From CALODL01 sp942492115 (GTDB lineage Bacteria; Planctomycetota; Phycisphaerae; UBA1845; CAIVHJ01): 64,000 nucleotides of DNA. Position numbers and translations under genes: made by a program. Position 1 is the stretch's first letter, and each line of letters begins with the position of its first letter. Of the stretch, positions 35,183 through 42,566 are shown piece by piece. The notes under the pieces are model-generated. The model was not told the origin of the DNA. It did no database searches and was given only the letters and a program-made list of their open reading frames with translations. The stretch lies in contig CALODL010000033.1 in NCBI GenBank assembly GCA_942492115.1, positions 248,001 through 312,000 of the forward strand, read 5' to 3'.

Positions 35183-38100
35183 ATGGCCATTCGATGGACC
35201 GCCGCTAGCATCTTGTTCGCCCTGTTGGGGCGACCTGTCCTCGCTCAAGTCGGGGATGACTGGATACGGCAGATCGACTCTTTGAAGTGGGTGGCCTACG
35301 CCGCCCCGTCTTCGAACCCCCCGCAGGGCATCGAGGCAACTCGTGAGGCGATGATCGCGGACTTGACGCTGCTGGCTCGAGCAGGTTTCAGCGGTATCGT
35401 GACCTACGGCACCTCCGAGTCCTCCGGTCCCAAGCTGATCGAGGCCGTACGGGCCGCCCGGATCAAAGGGCTCATCGTCGGTGTCTGGGATCCGTTGAAC
35501 CGGGCCGAGCTCGAAGCTGCCCGCGATCTCAGCCATCACGAGGAGGTTGTGGGCTACTGTGTTGGCAACGAGGGGTATCCGGGACGTTACGATCTCGATC
35601 GGCTGCGCAAGGCGGTCTGGTGGCTCGGGAACGAGACCGCCAAACCGGTGGCCACGTCAGAAGAGATCGGCGACTATGCCGATGAGGAGCTGGCCGCAGT
35701 GGGAGACTGGATCTTTCCCAATGCCCACCCGTTCTGGCACGAGCACATCGATCCAGCAGCAGCCGTGACCTGGACCACTCAGCAGTTCGAAGCCTTGTCG
35801 GCGAAGAACCCGACGCGCCTGGTGTGGTTCAAGGAAGTTGGCCTGCCGACCGCCGGACGGACCGGGCTCAGCGAAGACAATCAGGCCAGGTACTATTCAG
35901 CCCTGGACCGGAGCACCGTGCGGTTCGTCTGCTTCGAAGCGTTCGATCAACCGTGGAAGACCCACGCAGCGGTTGAACCTTTCTGGGGCCTGTTTGCTGC
36001 AGATGGTCACCCGAAGAAGTGGGTCGCGGCGCGGATGCCACAGGAGGCGATGCCCGCCCTGCCCGTCATGTCTGCAACTCGGACCGCGCCCGGTGTGCCC
36101 GGCGGCATCGTCAGTCGAGGCAGCGGAGTGTCCGCGGAGGATGCCCAACGCATCGACACACTGCTGGCCAAGTTGACGCTCGAAGAGAAACTCGGACAGC
36201 TCACGCAGCAATGGGGTGGTCAGGTCCAGGACATCAACCCGGTGGTCACTTCGAACAAGCAGAACGAGTTGTTCGCCGTCGCCCGTGCGGGCAAGGTCGG
36301 TTCGTTCCTGGGCGGCCGCGGTGCCGAATACACCAATCAGCTGCAGGAGGCGGCCCTTGAATCGCGGCACAAGATCCCTCTGCTGCTGGGCAACGACATC
36401 ATTCATGGCTATCGCACGATCTTTCCCATCCCACTGGCCGAGGCGGCGACCTGGGATGTCACACTCGTCAAACTGTCAGCGCGGATTGCTGCGACGGAGG
36501 CCCGTGCCGGTGGCACCCACTGGACCTTTGCGCCGATGGTCGACATCTGTCGGGATCCGCGCTGGGGCCGCATCGCCGAAGGTGCGGGCGAGGATCCCTA
36601 TCTGGGCGCGGCCATGGCCGTGGCGCGGGTGCAGGGTTTCCAGGGCACCGACCTGGCTGCTCCCGATACCATTCTTGCATGCACCAAGCACTACGCTGCG
36701 TACGGCGCCCCCGAAGGCGGCCGTGATTACAACACGGTGAACCTGTCCGAGCGGGCCCTCCGTGAAGTTCACCTGCCCCCATTCAAGGCAGCCGTGGAGG
36801 CCGGTACGGCCTCGTTGATGAGTGCGTTCAACGAGATCAATGGCGAACCGGCGACCGGCTGCGCCTTGACCCTGCAGAGGATTCTTCGTGAAGAATGGGC
36901 CTTTGACGGGTTCATCGTCAGCGACTGGAATTCGGTCGGTGAAATGGTCACGCACGGCTTTTGCGCGACACCGGCACACGCGGCCGAGGTCGCCATCAGA
37001 CTCGGCATCGACATGGACATGTCGAGCTTCCTGTACCGTTCGCACCTCGGCCAGTCGGTGAGGCAGGGAACGATGGACATGGTGACCATCGATCAGGCCG
37101 TTCGTCGCGTACTCGAGGCCAAAGCCCGTTGCGGGTTGTTCGATGAGCCCTTCTCCAATCCGGAGCTGGAGAAACAGGTCGTTCTCAGCAGCGCGCATCG
37201 TGACGCTGCCCGCGAGGTCGCGCGCAGTTCGATCGTTCTGCTCAAGAACGATGGCGGTACTCTGCCCCTTACGGCGGCGGCCCAATCGATCGCAGTCGTC
37301 GGTCCGCTGGCCGATAGTGCGGCCGACCCGTTGGGTACGTGGAAAGCGTTTGGTGAACCCGACGATGTCATCACCGTCCTCGACGGTATCCGGCAGCGCG
37401 CCGGCAGCGGAGTGACGATCCACCACGCGCGCGGATGCGAGGTCAAGGACGATGGGACCAGCAAGATCAACGAGGCCGTGACTGCGGTGAAACGCAGCGA
37501 CGTCGCCATCGTGGTCGTGGGCGAAACCGAGGATCAGAGTGGTGAAGGTCACTGCCGGACGCGACTCGATCTGCCGGGTGGCCAGATCGAATTGATCAAA
37601 GCGGTTCACGCGACCGGGGTGCCGACGATCGTCGTGCTGCTCGGTGGCCGACCATTGTCCGTGCCGTGGTCCGCTGAACACGTTCCGGCCATTCTCATGA
37701 CCTGGCATCTGGGCGTCGAGCAGGGCCATGCCGTAGCCGACGTTCTGTTTGGCGATCACAACCCGTGCGGCAAGCTGCCGGTGACCGTTCCGCGGAGCGT
37801 TGGCCAGGTCCCGCTGTACTACGCCCACAAGAACACCGGGCGGCCGCCCCGTGCAGGCGAGCGCTATACGTCACAGTACATCGACGCACCATGGACGCCT
37901 TTGTACCCGTTCGGGTTCGGGTTGAGTTACACCCAGTTCGAATACACCGACCTGTCGACCTCTTCAACCTCGATTGGCCGCTCGGGGCACGTGCAAGTCA
38001 GCGCAACAGTGACCAACACGGGGGCTGTCGCTGGACACGAGGTCGTGCAGCTGTACATTCGTGACGTCGTGGCGTCGATCACGCGGCCGGTGAAGGAGCT

Positions 38101-38293
38101 GCGCGGCTTCGAGCGGATCCATCTGGCCCCGGGTGAGAGTCGGCGGGTGATCTTCGACCTCCATGGTCGTGATCTGGGCTTCTACAACCGCAACATGGAC
38201 TTCGTCGTCGAGCCCGGTGCGTTCCACGTGTGGATCGGACCGAGTTCCACCGATGGATTGCAGGGCAGTTTCGAAGTGACTGCCGCACGCTGA
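35183..38293 (+). CDS. Exported GH17-GH3 fusion beta-glucosidase/beta-glucanase
   Basis: 1036 residues. The ATG at 35183 has AAAGGTGG upstream; the GTG at 35174 is an alternative. A signal peptide ends near GRPVLAQ. Residues about 25-290 look like a TIM-barrel GH17 domain: YCVGNEGY supplies a likely acid/base Glu 130, and WFKEVGLPTAG matches the ETGWPS-type nucleophile motif (Glu 218). Residues about 330-1036 are GH3: LTLEEKLGQLTQQWG, HWTFAPMVDICRDPRWGR, TKHYAAYG, and the nucleophile motif GFIVSDW (Asp 581), then the second alpha/beta domain (SSIVLLKNDGGTLPL) and a C-terminal FnIII-like domain (SATVTNTGAVAGHEVVQLYI). GH17 enzymes act on beta-1,3-glucans and GH3 enzymes release glucose, so one protein could do both steps. 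It lies divergent to lacI and just upstream of a symporter. Confidence 0.92.
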   Translation: MAIRWTAASILFALLGRPVLAQVGDDWIRQIDSLKWVAYAAPSSNPPQGIEATREAMIADLTLLARAGFSGIVTYGTSESSGPKLIEAVRAARIKGLIVGVWDPLNRAELEAARDLSHHEEVVGYCVGNEGYPGRYDLDRLRKAVWWLGNETAKPVATSEEIGDYADEELAAVGDWIFPNAHPFWHEHIDPAAAVTWTTQQFEALSAKNPTRLVWFKEVGLPTAGRTGLSEDNQARYYSALDRSTVRFVCFEAFDQPWKTHAAVEPFWGLFAADGHPKKWVAARMPQEAMPALPVMSATRTAPGVPGGIVSRGSGVSAEDAQRIDTLLAKLTLEEKLGQLTQQWGGQVQDINPVVTSNKQNELFAVARAGKVGSFLGGRGAEYTNQLQEAALESRHKIPLLLGNDIIHGYRTIFPIPLAEAATWDVTLVKLSARIAATEARAGGTHWTFAPMVDICRDPRWGRIAEGAGEDPYLGAAMAVARVQGFQGTDLAAPDTILACTKHYAAYGAPEGGRDYNTVNLSERALREVHLPPFKAAVEAGTASLMSAFNEINGEPATGCALTLQRILREEWAFDGFIVSDWNSVGEMVTHGFCATPAHAAEVAIRLGIDMDMSSFLYRSHLGQSVRQGTMDMVTIDQAVRRVLEAKARCGLFDEPFSNPELEKQVVLSSAHRDAAREVARSSIVLLKNDGGTLPLTAAAQSIAVVGPLADSAADPLGTWKAFGEPDDVITVLDGIRQRAGSGVTIHHARGCEVKDDGTSKINEAVTAVKRSDVAIVVVGETEDQSGEGHCRTRLDLPGGQIELIKAVHATGVPTIVVLLGGRPLSVPWSAEHVPAILMTWHLGVEQGHAVADVLFGDHNPCGKLPVTVPRSVGQVPLYYAHKNTGRPPRAGERYTSQYIDAPWTPLYPFGFGLSYTQFEYTDLSTSSTSIGRSGHVQVSATVTNTGAVAGHEVVQLYIRDVVASITRPVKELRGFERIHLAPGESRRVIFDLHGRDLGFYNRNMDFVVEPGAFHVWIGPSSTDGLQGSFEVTAAR

Positions 38294-38348
38294 GCAAACG
38301 ATCGAGCATCTCAGATCGGGCCCATCCGGCCCGCACATTGGTATATCC

Positions 38349-38373
38349 CGGGCGGCCGGCGCGGCGCCGCCCG
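38349..38373 (+). promoter_or_regulatory. GC-rich hairpin between GH17-GH3 and symporter genes
   Basis: CGGGCGGC (38349-38356) pairs perfectly with GCCGCCCG (38366-38373) around a 9-base loop. It has no U-tract and ends 3 bases before the symporter's AAGGAG. It could be an RNA processing or stabilising element that lets the symporter and enzyme be expressed at different levels. Confidence 0.4.
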
Positions 38374-38388
38374 CACAAGGAGTGCCCC

Positions 38389-40068
38389 GTGGTTATTCTG
38401 TCTTTTCTGTTCTTCACCGGTCTCGTCGCGATCATCACGTACACCCTGACCGGCAAGGACGACCATGCGAGCTCCTCCGGCTATTTCCTGGCCGGGCGTC
38501 GGCTCGGAGGGCTGGTCATCGCCGGTTCGCTGCTGCTGACCAACCTGTCGACCGAACAGATGGTCGGACTCAACGGCGCGGCGTTTGCGGATGGCTTCTG
38601 CGTCATGGCGTGGGAAATCATCGCAGTGTTGGCGCTGGTGCTCATGGCCTTGTTCTTCCTGCCCCGATTTCTGAAGAGCGGGATTGCCACGGTGCCCCAA
38701 TTCCTCGAACTGCGTTACGACAAGGGGACGCGGACGATCTGTTCGTTCATTTTCCTGGTGGCCTATGCGGTCATCCTGCTGCCCATCATTCTGTACAGCG
38801 GGGCCAAGGGTCTCAGTCAAATGCTCGACCTCAAGGCCATCCTCGGGTTCGACGGGGACACCGTCGCCCTGTTCGGACGCACGATGGCATCAGACACAGT
38901 GGTGTTGTGGTTGACCGTGTGGCTGGTTGGCATTATCGGCTCGATTTACGCCATCTTCGGCGGCTTGCGCACGGTTGCTGTCTCCGATACGCTCAATGGC
39001 GTCGGTCTGCTGGTCGGGGGATTCCTGATTGCCTTCTTTGGTCTGCAGGCCATCGGCGGGGGCGAAGGTATTTTCAAGGGTTGGGAGATCATGAAGGACA
39101 CCAACCCGGAGAAGTTCAATTCCATCGCCAGCCCGACCCAGTCGGTGCCCTTTGACACGTTGTTCTCAGGTGTTTTGCTGCTCAACTTGTTCTACTGGTG
39201 TACGAATCAGCAGATCATCCAACGCACGTTTGGCGCCAGTTCGCTGAAAGAGGGGCAGAAAGGTGTGCTGCTCACCGGCGCGCTCAAGCTGCTCGGTCCG
39301 GTGTACCTCGTTTTTCCGGGCATCATGGCCTATCACCTGTTCGCGGGTGAGGGTGTGGCTGCCGATGATGCGTACGGCCAGCTGGTGCGCAAGGTCCTTC
39401 CCGGGCCGTTGACCGGTTTCTTTGCGGCGGTCATGGTCGGGGCCATACTCAGTTCGTTCAACTCGGCGCTGAACGCAACCGTTACGCTGTTCAGTCTTGG
39501 CGTGTACAAGAACCTGTTGAATCGTGAGGCCAGCGAGGAACAAACCGTTCAGTCCGGGAAGGCTTTTGGCTGGATCATCGCCCTCGTCGCCATGATCATC
39601 GCCCCGAATCTCGCAAGTCAGCCAAGCATCTTCAAGTACCTGCAAGACATGAATGCGTTGTACTTCATTCCGATCTTCGCCGTGGTCGTCGTTGGCATGC
39701 TTGCGCCACGCGTTCCGGCGGTGGCCGGGAAGCTCGGCCTCGTGCTCGGGTGCACGCTGATCGCGATGGGCTATTTCATCCCTCCGCTCAACCAGCACAT
39801 CGTTCAACCGATGCACAATTTTCACTTTATTGGAGCGGTCTTCGTTTTTGTGGTGCTCATGATGCTGGCCATCGGCACCGCCATGCCGCGAAGCACCCCC
39901 TGGCGCCAGGAATACTCCGGCGATGTCGACATGACCCCGTGGGCCTTCAGTAAGCCGGTTGGCGCCGTGTTGTGCGTAATCGTGTTATTGATCTATGTGG
40001 CATTCGCTGACTTTTCGGTGTTGTCCGAATCGGCTCCAGGTATGATCGACTCCGTGACCGGTTCCTAG
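38389..40068 (+). CDS. Sodium:solute symporter (SSF/SLC5), sugar-transporter-like
   Basis: 559 residues. The GTG start at 38389 is chosen because AAGGAG lies 6 bases before it and the sequence then begins with the first helix (VVILSFLFFTGLVAIITY). About 13-14 hydrophobic helices. Family features are FLAGRRLGGLVIAGSLLLTNLSTEQMVG (split here as FLAGRRLGG and LTNLSTEQMVGLNG), the FLELRYDKGTR loop, YWCTNQQIIQRTFGA, and SSFNSALNATVTLFSLGVYKN near the sodium-site helix. NLSTEQMVGLNG and YWCTNQQI resemble the vSGLT-type sugar subgroup. It would import glucose or a short oligosaccharide released by the upstream enzyme, driven by sodium. The gene lies 95 bp after GH17-GH3 and is convergent with the GDSL hydrolase. 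Confidence 0.92.
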   Translation: MVILSFLFFTGLVAIITYTLTGKDDHASSSGYFLAGRRLGGLVIAGSLLLTNLSTEQMVGLNGAAFADGFCVMAWEIIAVLALVLMALFFLPRFLKSGIATVPQFLELRYDKGTRTICSFIFLVAYAVILLPIILYSGAKGLSQMLDLKAILGFDGDTVALFGRTMASDTVVLWLTVWLVGIIGSIYAIFGGLRTVAVSDTLNGVGLLVGGFLIAFFGLQAIGGGEGIFKGWEIMKDTNPEKFNSIASPTQSVPFDTLFSGVLLLNLFYWCTNQQIIQRTFGASSLKEGQKGVLLTGALKLLGPVYLVFPGIMAYHLFAGEGVAADDAYGQLVRKVLPGPLTGFFAAVMVGAILSSFNSALNATVTLFSLGVYKNLLNREASEEQTVQSGKAFGWIIALVAMIIAPNLASQPSIFKYLQDMNALYFIPIFAVVVVGMLAPRVPAVAGKLGLVLGCTLIAMGYFIPPLNQHIVQPMHNFHFIGAVFVFVVLMMLAIGTAMPRSTPWRQEYSGDVDMTPWAFSKPVGAVLCVIVLLIYVAFADFSVLSESAPGMIDSVTGS

Positions 40069-40104
40069 GAGCCCCCTGGGGTAAGTCGAACTCCCAATCC
40101 TTTC

Positions 40105-41298
40105 TTACGGTCCACTGAGGACAGCAATGAGTCCGGCTGCATCAGTCAGGTCTACGATGTGGTCATCATTGAAATCGGCAACCCCACAGCCTGGCTCCAA
40201 CGACATGAAACACGTTTGCAGGCGTACCACGTCGTACAGGTCCACGGCTCCATCGGCATTGAGATCCTCATACGGGTGAGGACCCAGGAAGTTCCACACG
40301 TAGTCGGCGTAAAGACCCAACTGCGGCTCGAGGGTGTCGGTGCCTCCGTAGGCAAGACCGGCGTGGTCGAGGATTTCTTCCTCCGTGAATAGGATTAGAC
40401 CAGCGTCGTAGCCGCCATTGAGCGCAGTGGCGAACAGGTTGGCCATCATTCCCTGGATATGCGTGTGCGGATGGATTCTGTCGTGAACGAAGGCCGCTGA
40501 AGGGGAACTGTTGCTGTCCGTATCGTTCTCCCAGAGTTCAATCGTCACGTCGCCCAAAATGAGGAATTCATGCAAGTCGTCATTCGGCCCGAATATGGTG
40601 CGCAGGAGTCCGGACAAATCCGCCAACATGAGCTCGTGCGTTTCAGCCAGTTCTGCGATTCCGTTGTTGAGTTGCTCTATGACTGCCGTGACGCGGTCGC
40701 GGCCCGCTAGGTCAGACCAATTGGGCGAGCTCCACACAAGCGAGATCATGCCAAAATCAGCGACCGTCGCCACCACCAGTCCCGCACCGGTATTCCGGAC
40801 AGTGGTGATGGCTGTCTCCATGTTGGCGAGCATTTGGTTGACATGTGCGTCGATCTGCGCCTGTGACCAATTGTTGTTGTAGATTTCATAGTAGGCCTGA
40901 TTTGGAATGGCGAGAGGAAAAAAGTCATTGGCGCCGATGCACAGCACGGTATGAGACACATCGTCTGGGCCAACCAATCCCGCCACGCCAGTGTGCTGGC
41001 CGTGACTCAATAACCCGGCGGTCCGTTCTCCAAATAGGGCCCAGTTGTACTCGTGCCCCGCCCCCCGCGCGTCACCCCACGTGCCGCCGGGCTGGCCCGC
41101 CTCGACAGCCCTCGGGCCAATATCGAGACCGCGGTACTGTTCGAGTTGTTCGATCCAGTTGGATGCGTAGTGATAGGCTCTCTCCGCGTATTCATCGGTC
41201 AAACTATCACCCATAGCACCCAGGCCGGTGACTTGGGCAATGGCCGATGACGCAATCAACGCCGTGGCCAGTGTTGCACCTGGGAATGACATCTTCAT
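40105..41298 (-). CDS. Secreted SGNH/GDSL hydrolase with C-terminal type I dockerin
   Basis: 397 residues with a signal peptide (ending SSAIAQ). Block I is present as LGAMGDSLTDEY (nucleophile Ser), block III as CIGANDFF (Asn), and the Asp-x-x-His of block V as VHDRIHPHTHIQG. It should be an esterase or lipase, for example a carbohydrate deacetylase; the substrate is unknown. The last 60 residues form two EF-hand-like repeats, DLNADGAVDLYDVVRLQTCF and DFNDDHIVDLTDAAGLIAVL, the pattern of a type I dockerin. This dockerin is more canonical than those in the five long proteins of the window and has no cohesin-like domain after it, so it could be a docking partner. The ATG at 41298 has GGAG 12 bases upstream; the ATG two codons later is possible. 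Confidence 0.9.
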   Translation of the reverse strand: MKMSFPGATLATALIASSAIAQVTGLGAMGDSLTDEYAERAYHYASNWIEQLEQYRGLDIGPRAVEAGQPGGTWGDARGAGHEYNWALFGERTAGLLSHGQHTGVAGLVGPDDVSHTVLCIGANDFFPLAIPNQAYYEIYNNNWSQAQIDAHVNQMLANMETAITTVRNTGAGLVVATVADFGMISLVWSSPNWSDLAGRDRVTAVIEQLNNGIAELAETHELMLADLSGLLRTIFGPNDDLHEFLILGDVTIELWENDTDSNSSPSAAFVHDRIHPHTHIQGMMANLFATALNGGYDAGLILFTEEEILDHAGLAYGGTDTLEPQLGLYADYVWNFLGPHPYEDLNADGAVDLYDVVRLQTCFMSLEPGCGVADFNDDHIVDLTDAAGLIAVLSGP

Positions 41299-41369
41299 GG
41301 TGTCTCCGTTAACTCCTTCCGTGATTGAAAAGATGCCGATTAACAGAGCGAATACACCAATTCTACAAC

Positions 41370-41669
41370 ATGAACCAGATGCACGGAACGCAACGGTCCA
41401 ACCCCTGTATGCAGAAGGATTTCGGGCTCTTGGTGACGCGAGAGAGGTGGGATGACGACACCGATTTGTCGGCCTTCAGTGGCCTCAGGCCCAGTCCCCC
41501 GGGGCGATGGCGGGCATTGCTTCTAGCGTGTATCACGGCAACGGGGCTCGCACCCACGTCACTGGACGGATGCCCGGGACTCAGCGGCAATGGCTGTGAC
41601 GGATGTGGTACCTTTCTACAGTTGAACCCATCCTTAACGTGCATGACGCAAATCGGGTCGGTACCCTGA
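41370..41669 (+). CDS. Possible small Cys-rich lipoprotein-like protein (uncertain)
   Basis: About 99 residues in an otherwise empty 442-base stretch (41299-41740). The C-terminal half reads GRWRALLLACITATGLAP followed by CPGLSGNGCDGCG: a basic then hydrophobic segment before a cluster of cysteines, as in a short exported protein. The true start is unclear (ATG at 41370 or 41409, or an internal TTG) and no convincing ribosome-binding site is seen. The reverse frame here is also open, so this could be a chance reading. The stretch holds no other feature I can support. Confidence 0.3.
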   Translation: MNQMHGTQRSNPCMQKDFGLLVTRERWDDDTDLSAFSGLRPSPPGRWRALLLACITATGLAPTSLDGCPGLSGNGCDGCGTFLQLNPSLTCMTQIGSVP

Positions 41670-41740
41670 GCAGGCCGCAGCCTGACCGTGTGCCCTCTTC
41701 ACACCACGCAGGCCGGTCAGCCAACTGTTCAGCACAGGCC

Positions 41741-42280
41741 TCAGTTCTGCGTACTGACCGAAGACTTCCAATGCTGCACCAGCGTTGCCAGACCCCACAG
41801 TGTGGCCACGGCGTAAGCGCCGGCGGCGCCGTAGAACCACGTCCAGTATCCACCGGTCTCCTCCCCCATCGCCATGACCCACAGGCGTGAGAGTGCCATG
41901 GCAATCGAAGCGAAGTAGTACAGGAAGAACACACTGATGAAACAGGCGAAGAAGTGCCGCTCCATGAGCCGGTGCTCACCGCCGGATTCGAGCCACGCTT
42001 CCCAGCCGGGCGTGAAGCCGGTGTGGGATTCGAGGACCTCGCGGATGTAGCGGCCCGCGCGCATCATGGCGCTTTGTTCGGAGAGGAACAGGACGATGAT
42101 GACCAGAACGAAGAATGGCAGCGCCAGCCACAGCTGCATGTTGCCGTCGCCGGCAACGTAGGTCAGTGCGGGGACGCCCAGCAGGCCGATGACCACCGTC
42201 CAGAATGCGCGCATCTGCCGCGAGCGGATCTCCTCGCGCAGTGACTTGAATTCTTCAGCTGCGAAATGTTTGGCGTCCAT
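41741..42280 (-). CDS. Small multi-pass membrane protein, unknown
   Basis: 179 residues from the ATG at 42280, which has AAGGAGGT six bases upstream; the frame is open further upstream but that is not supported. Four hydrophobic segments are seen: AFWTVVIGLLGVPALTYVAG, LWLALPFFVLVIIVLFL, ACFISVFFLYYFASIAMAL and WFYGAAGAYAVATLWGLATL. The cytoplasmic N-terminus (FAAEEFKSLREEIRSRQ) is amphipathic, and a loop of about 35 residues (GRYIREVLESHTGF) separates helices 2 and 3. I do not recognise the family. It follows the terminator of the large P-domain protein, so it is probably a separate unit. Confidence 0.75.
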   Translation of the reverse strand: MDAKHFAAEEFKSLREEIRSRQMRAFWTVVIGLLGVPALTYVAGDGNMQLWLALPFFVLVIIVLFLSEQSAMMRAGRYIREVLESHTGFTPGWEAWLESGGEHRLMERHFFACFISVFFLYYFASIAMALSRLWVMAMGEETGGYWTWFYGAAGAYAVATLWGLATLVQHWKSSVSTQN

Positions 42281-42496
42281 CGTGGACCTCCTTGAGTAGC
42301 TTGATTGAACCGGCGACGCGGGACCTGCTTGGGGGCCCGGCTGTGCGGCGGTGTATGCGTGCTGAATTCCAGCATGTGTCTTGATTCCTGGCTTATACCA
42401 CCGTCCGTACGCCAAGTCGAAGATCGCCCCCTTGGCTTTGCACCCCCAAAGGGCTCCTGACCCCTTTTTGGCAAGATAGGGAGAGGGGTAAAAAGA

Positions 42497-42528
42497 ACAC
42501 CCCGGTGTGCCAAGGCACACCGGGGTGT
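42497..42528 (-). terminator. Intrinsic terminator after the P-domain protein gene
   Basis: Perfect 15-bp inverted repeat, ACACCCCGGTGTGCC (42497-42511) with GGCACACCGGGGTGT (42514-42528), two bases apart at the centre. On the minus strand it is followed by TTCTTTTTACC and lies 39 bases after the stop at 42567. Confidence 0.88.
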
Positions 42529-42566
42529 ATTCGATCACGCTAGTTTCGATCTAGCGGATGGTGCTC

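Noticed and set aside
42281..42538. In-frame extension upstream of the small membrane protein at 41741
   Set aside because: It runs through the terminator-proximal region, has no coding character, and a strong AAGGAGGT marks the start at 42280.
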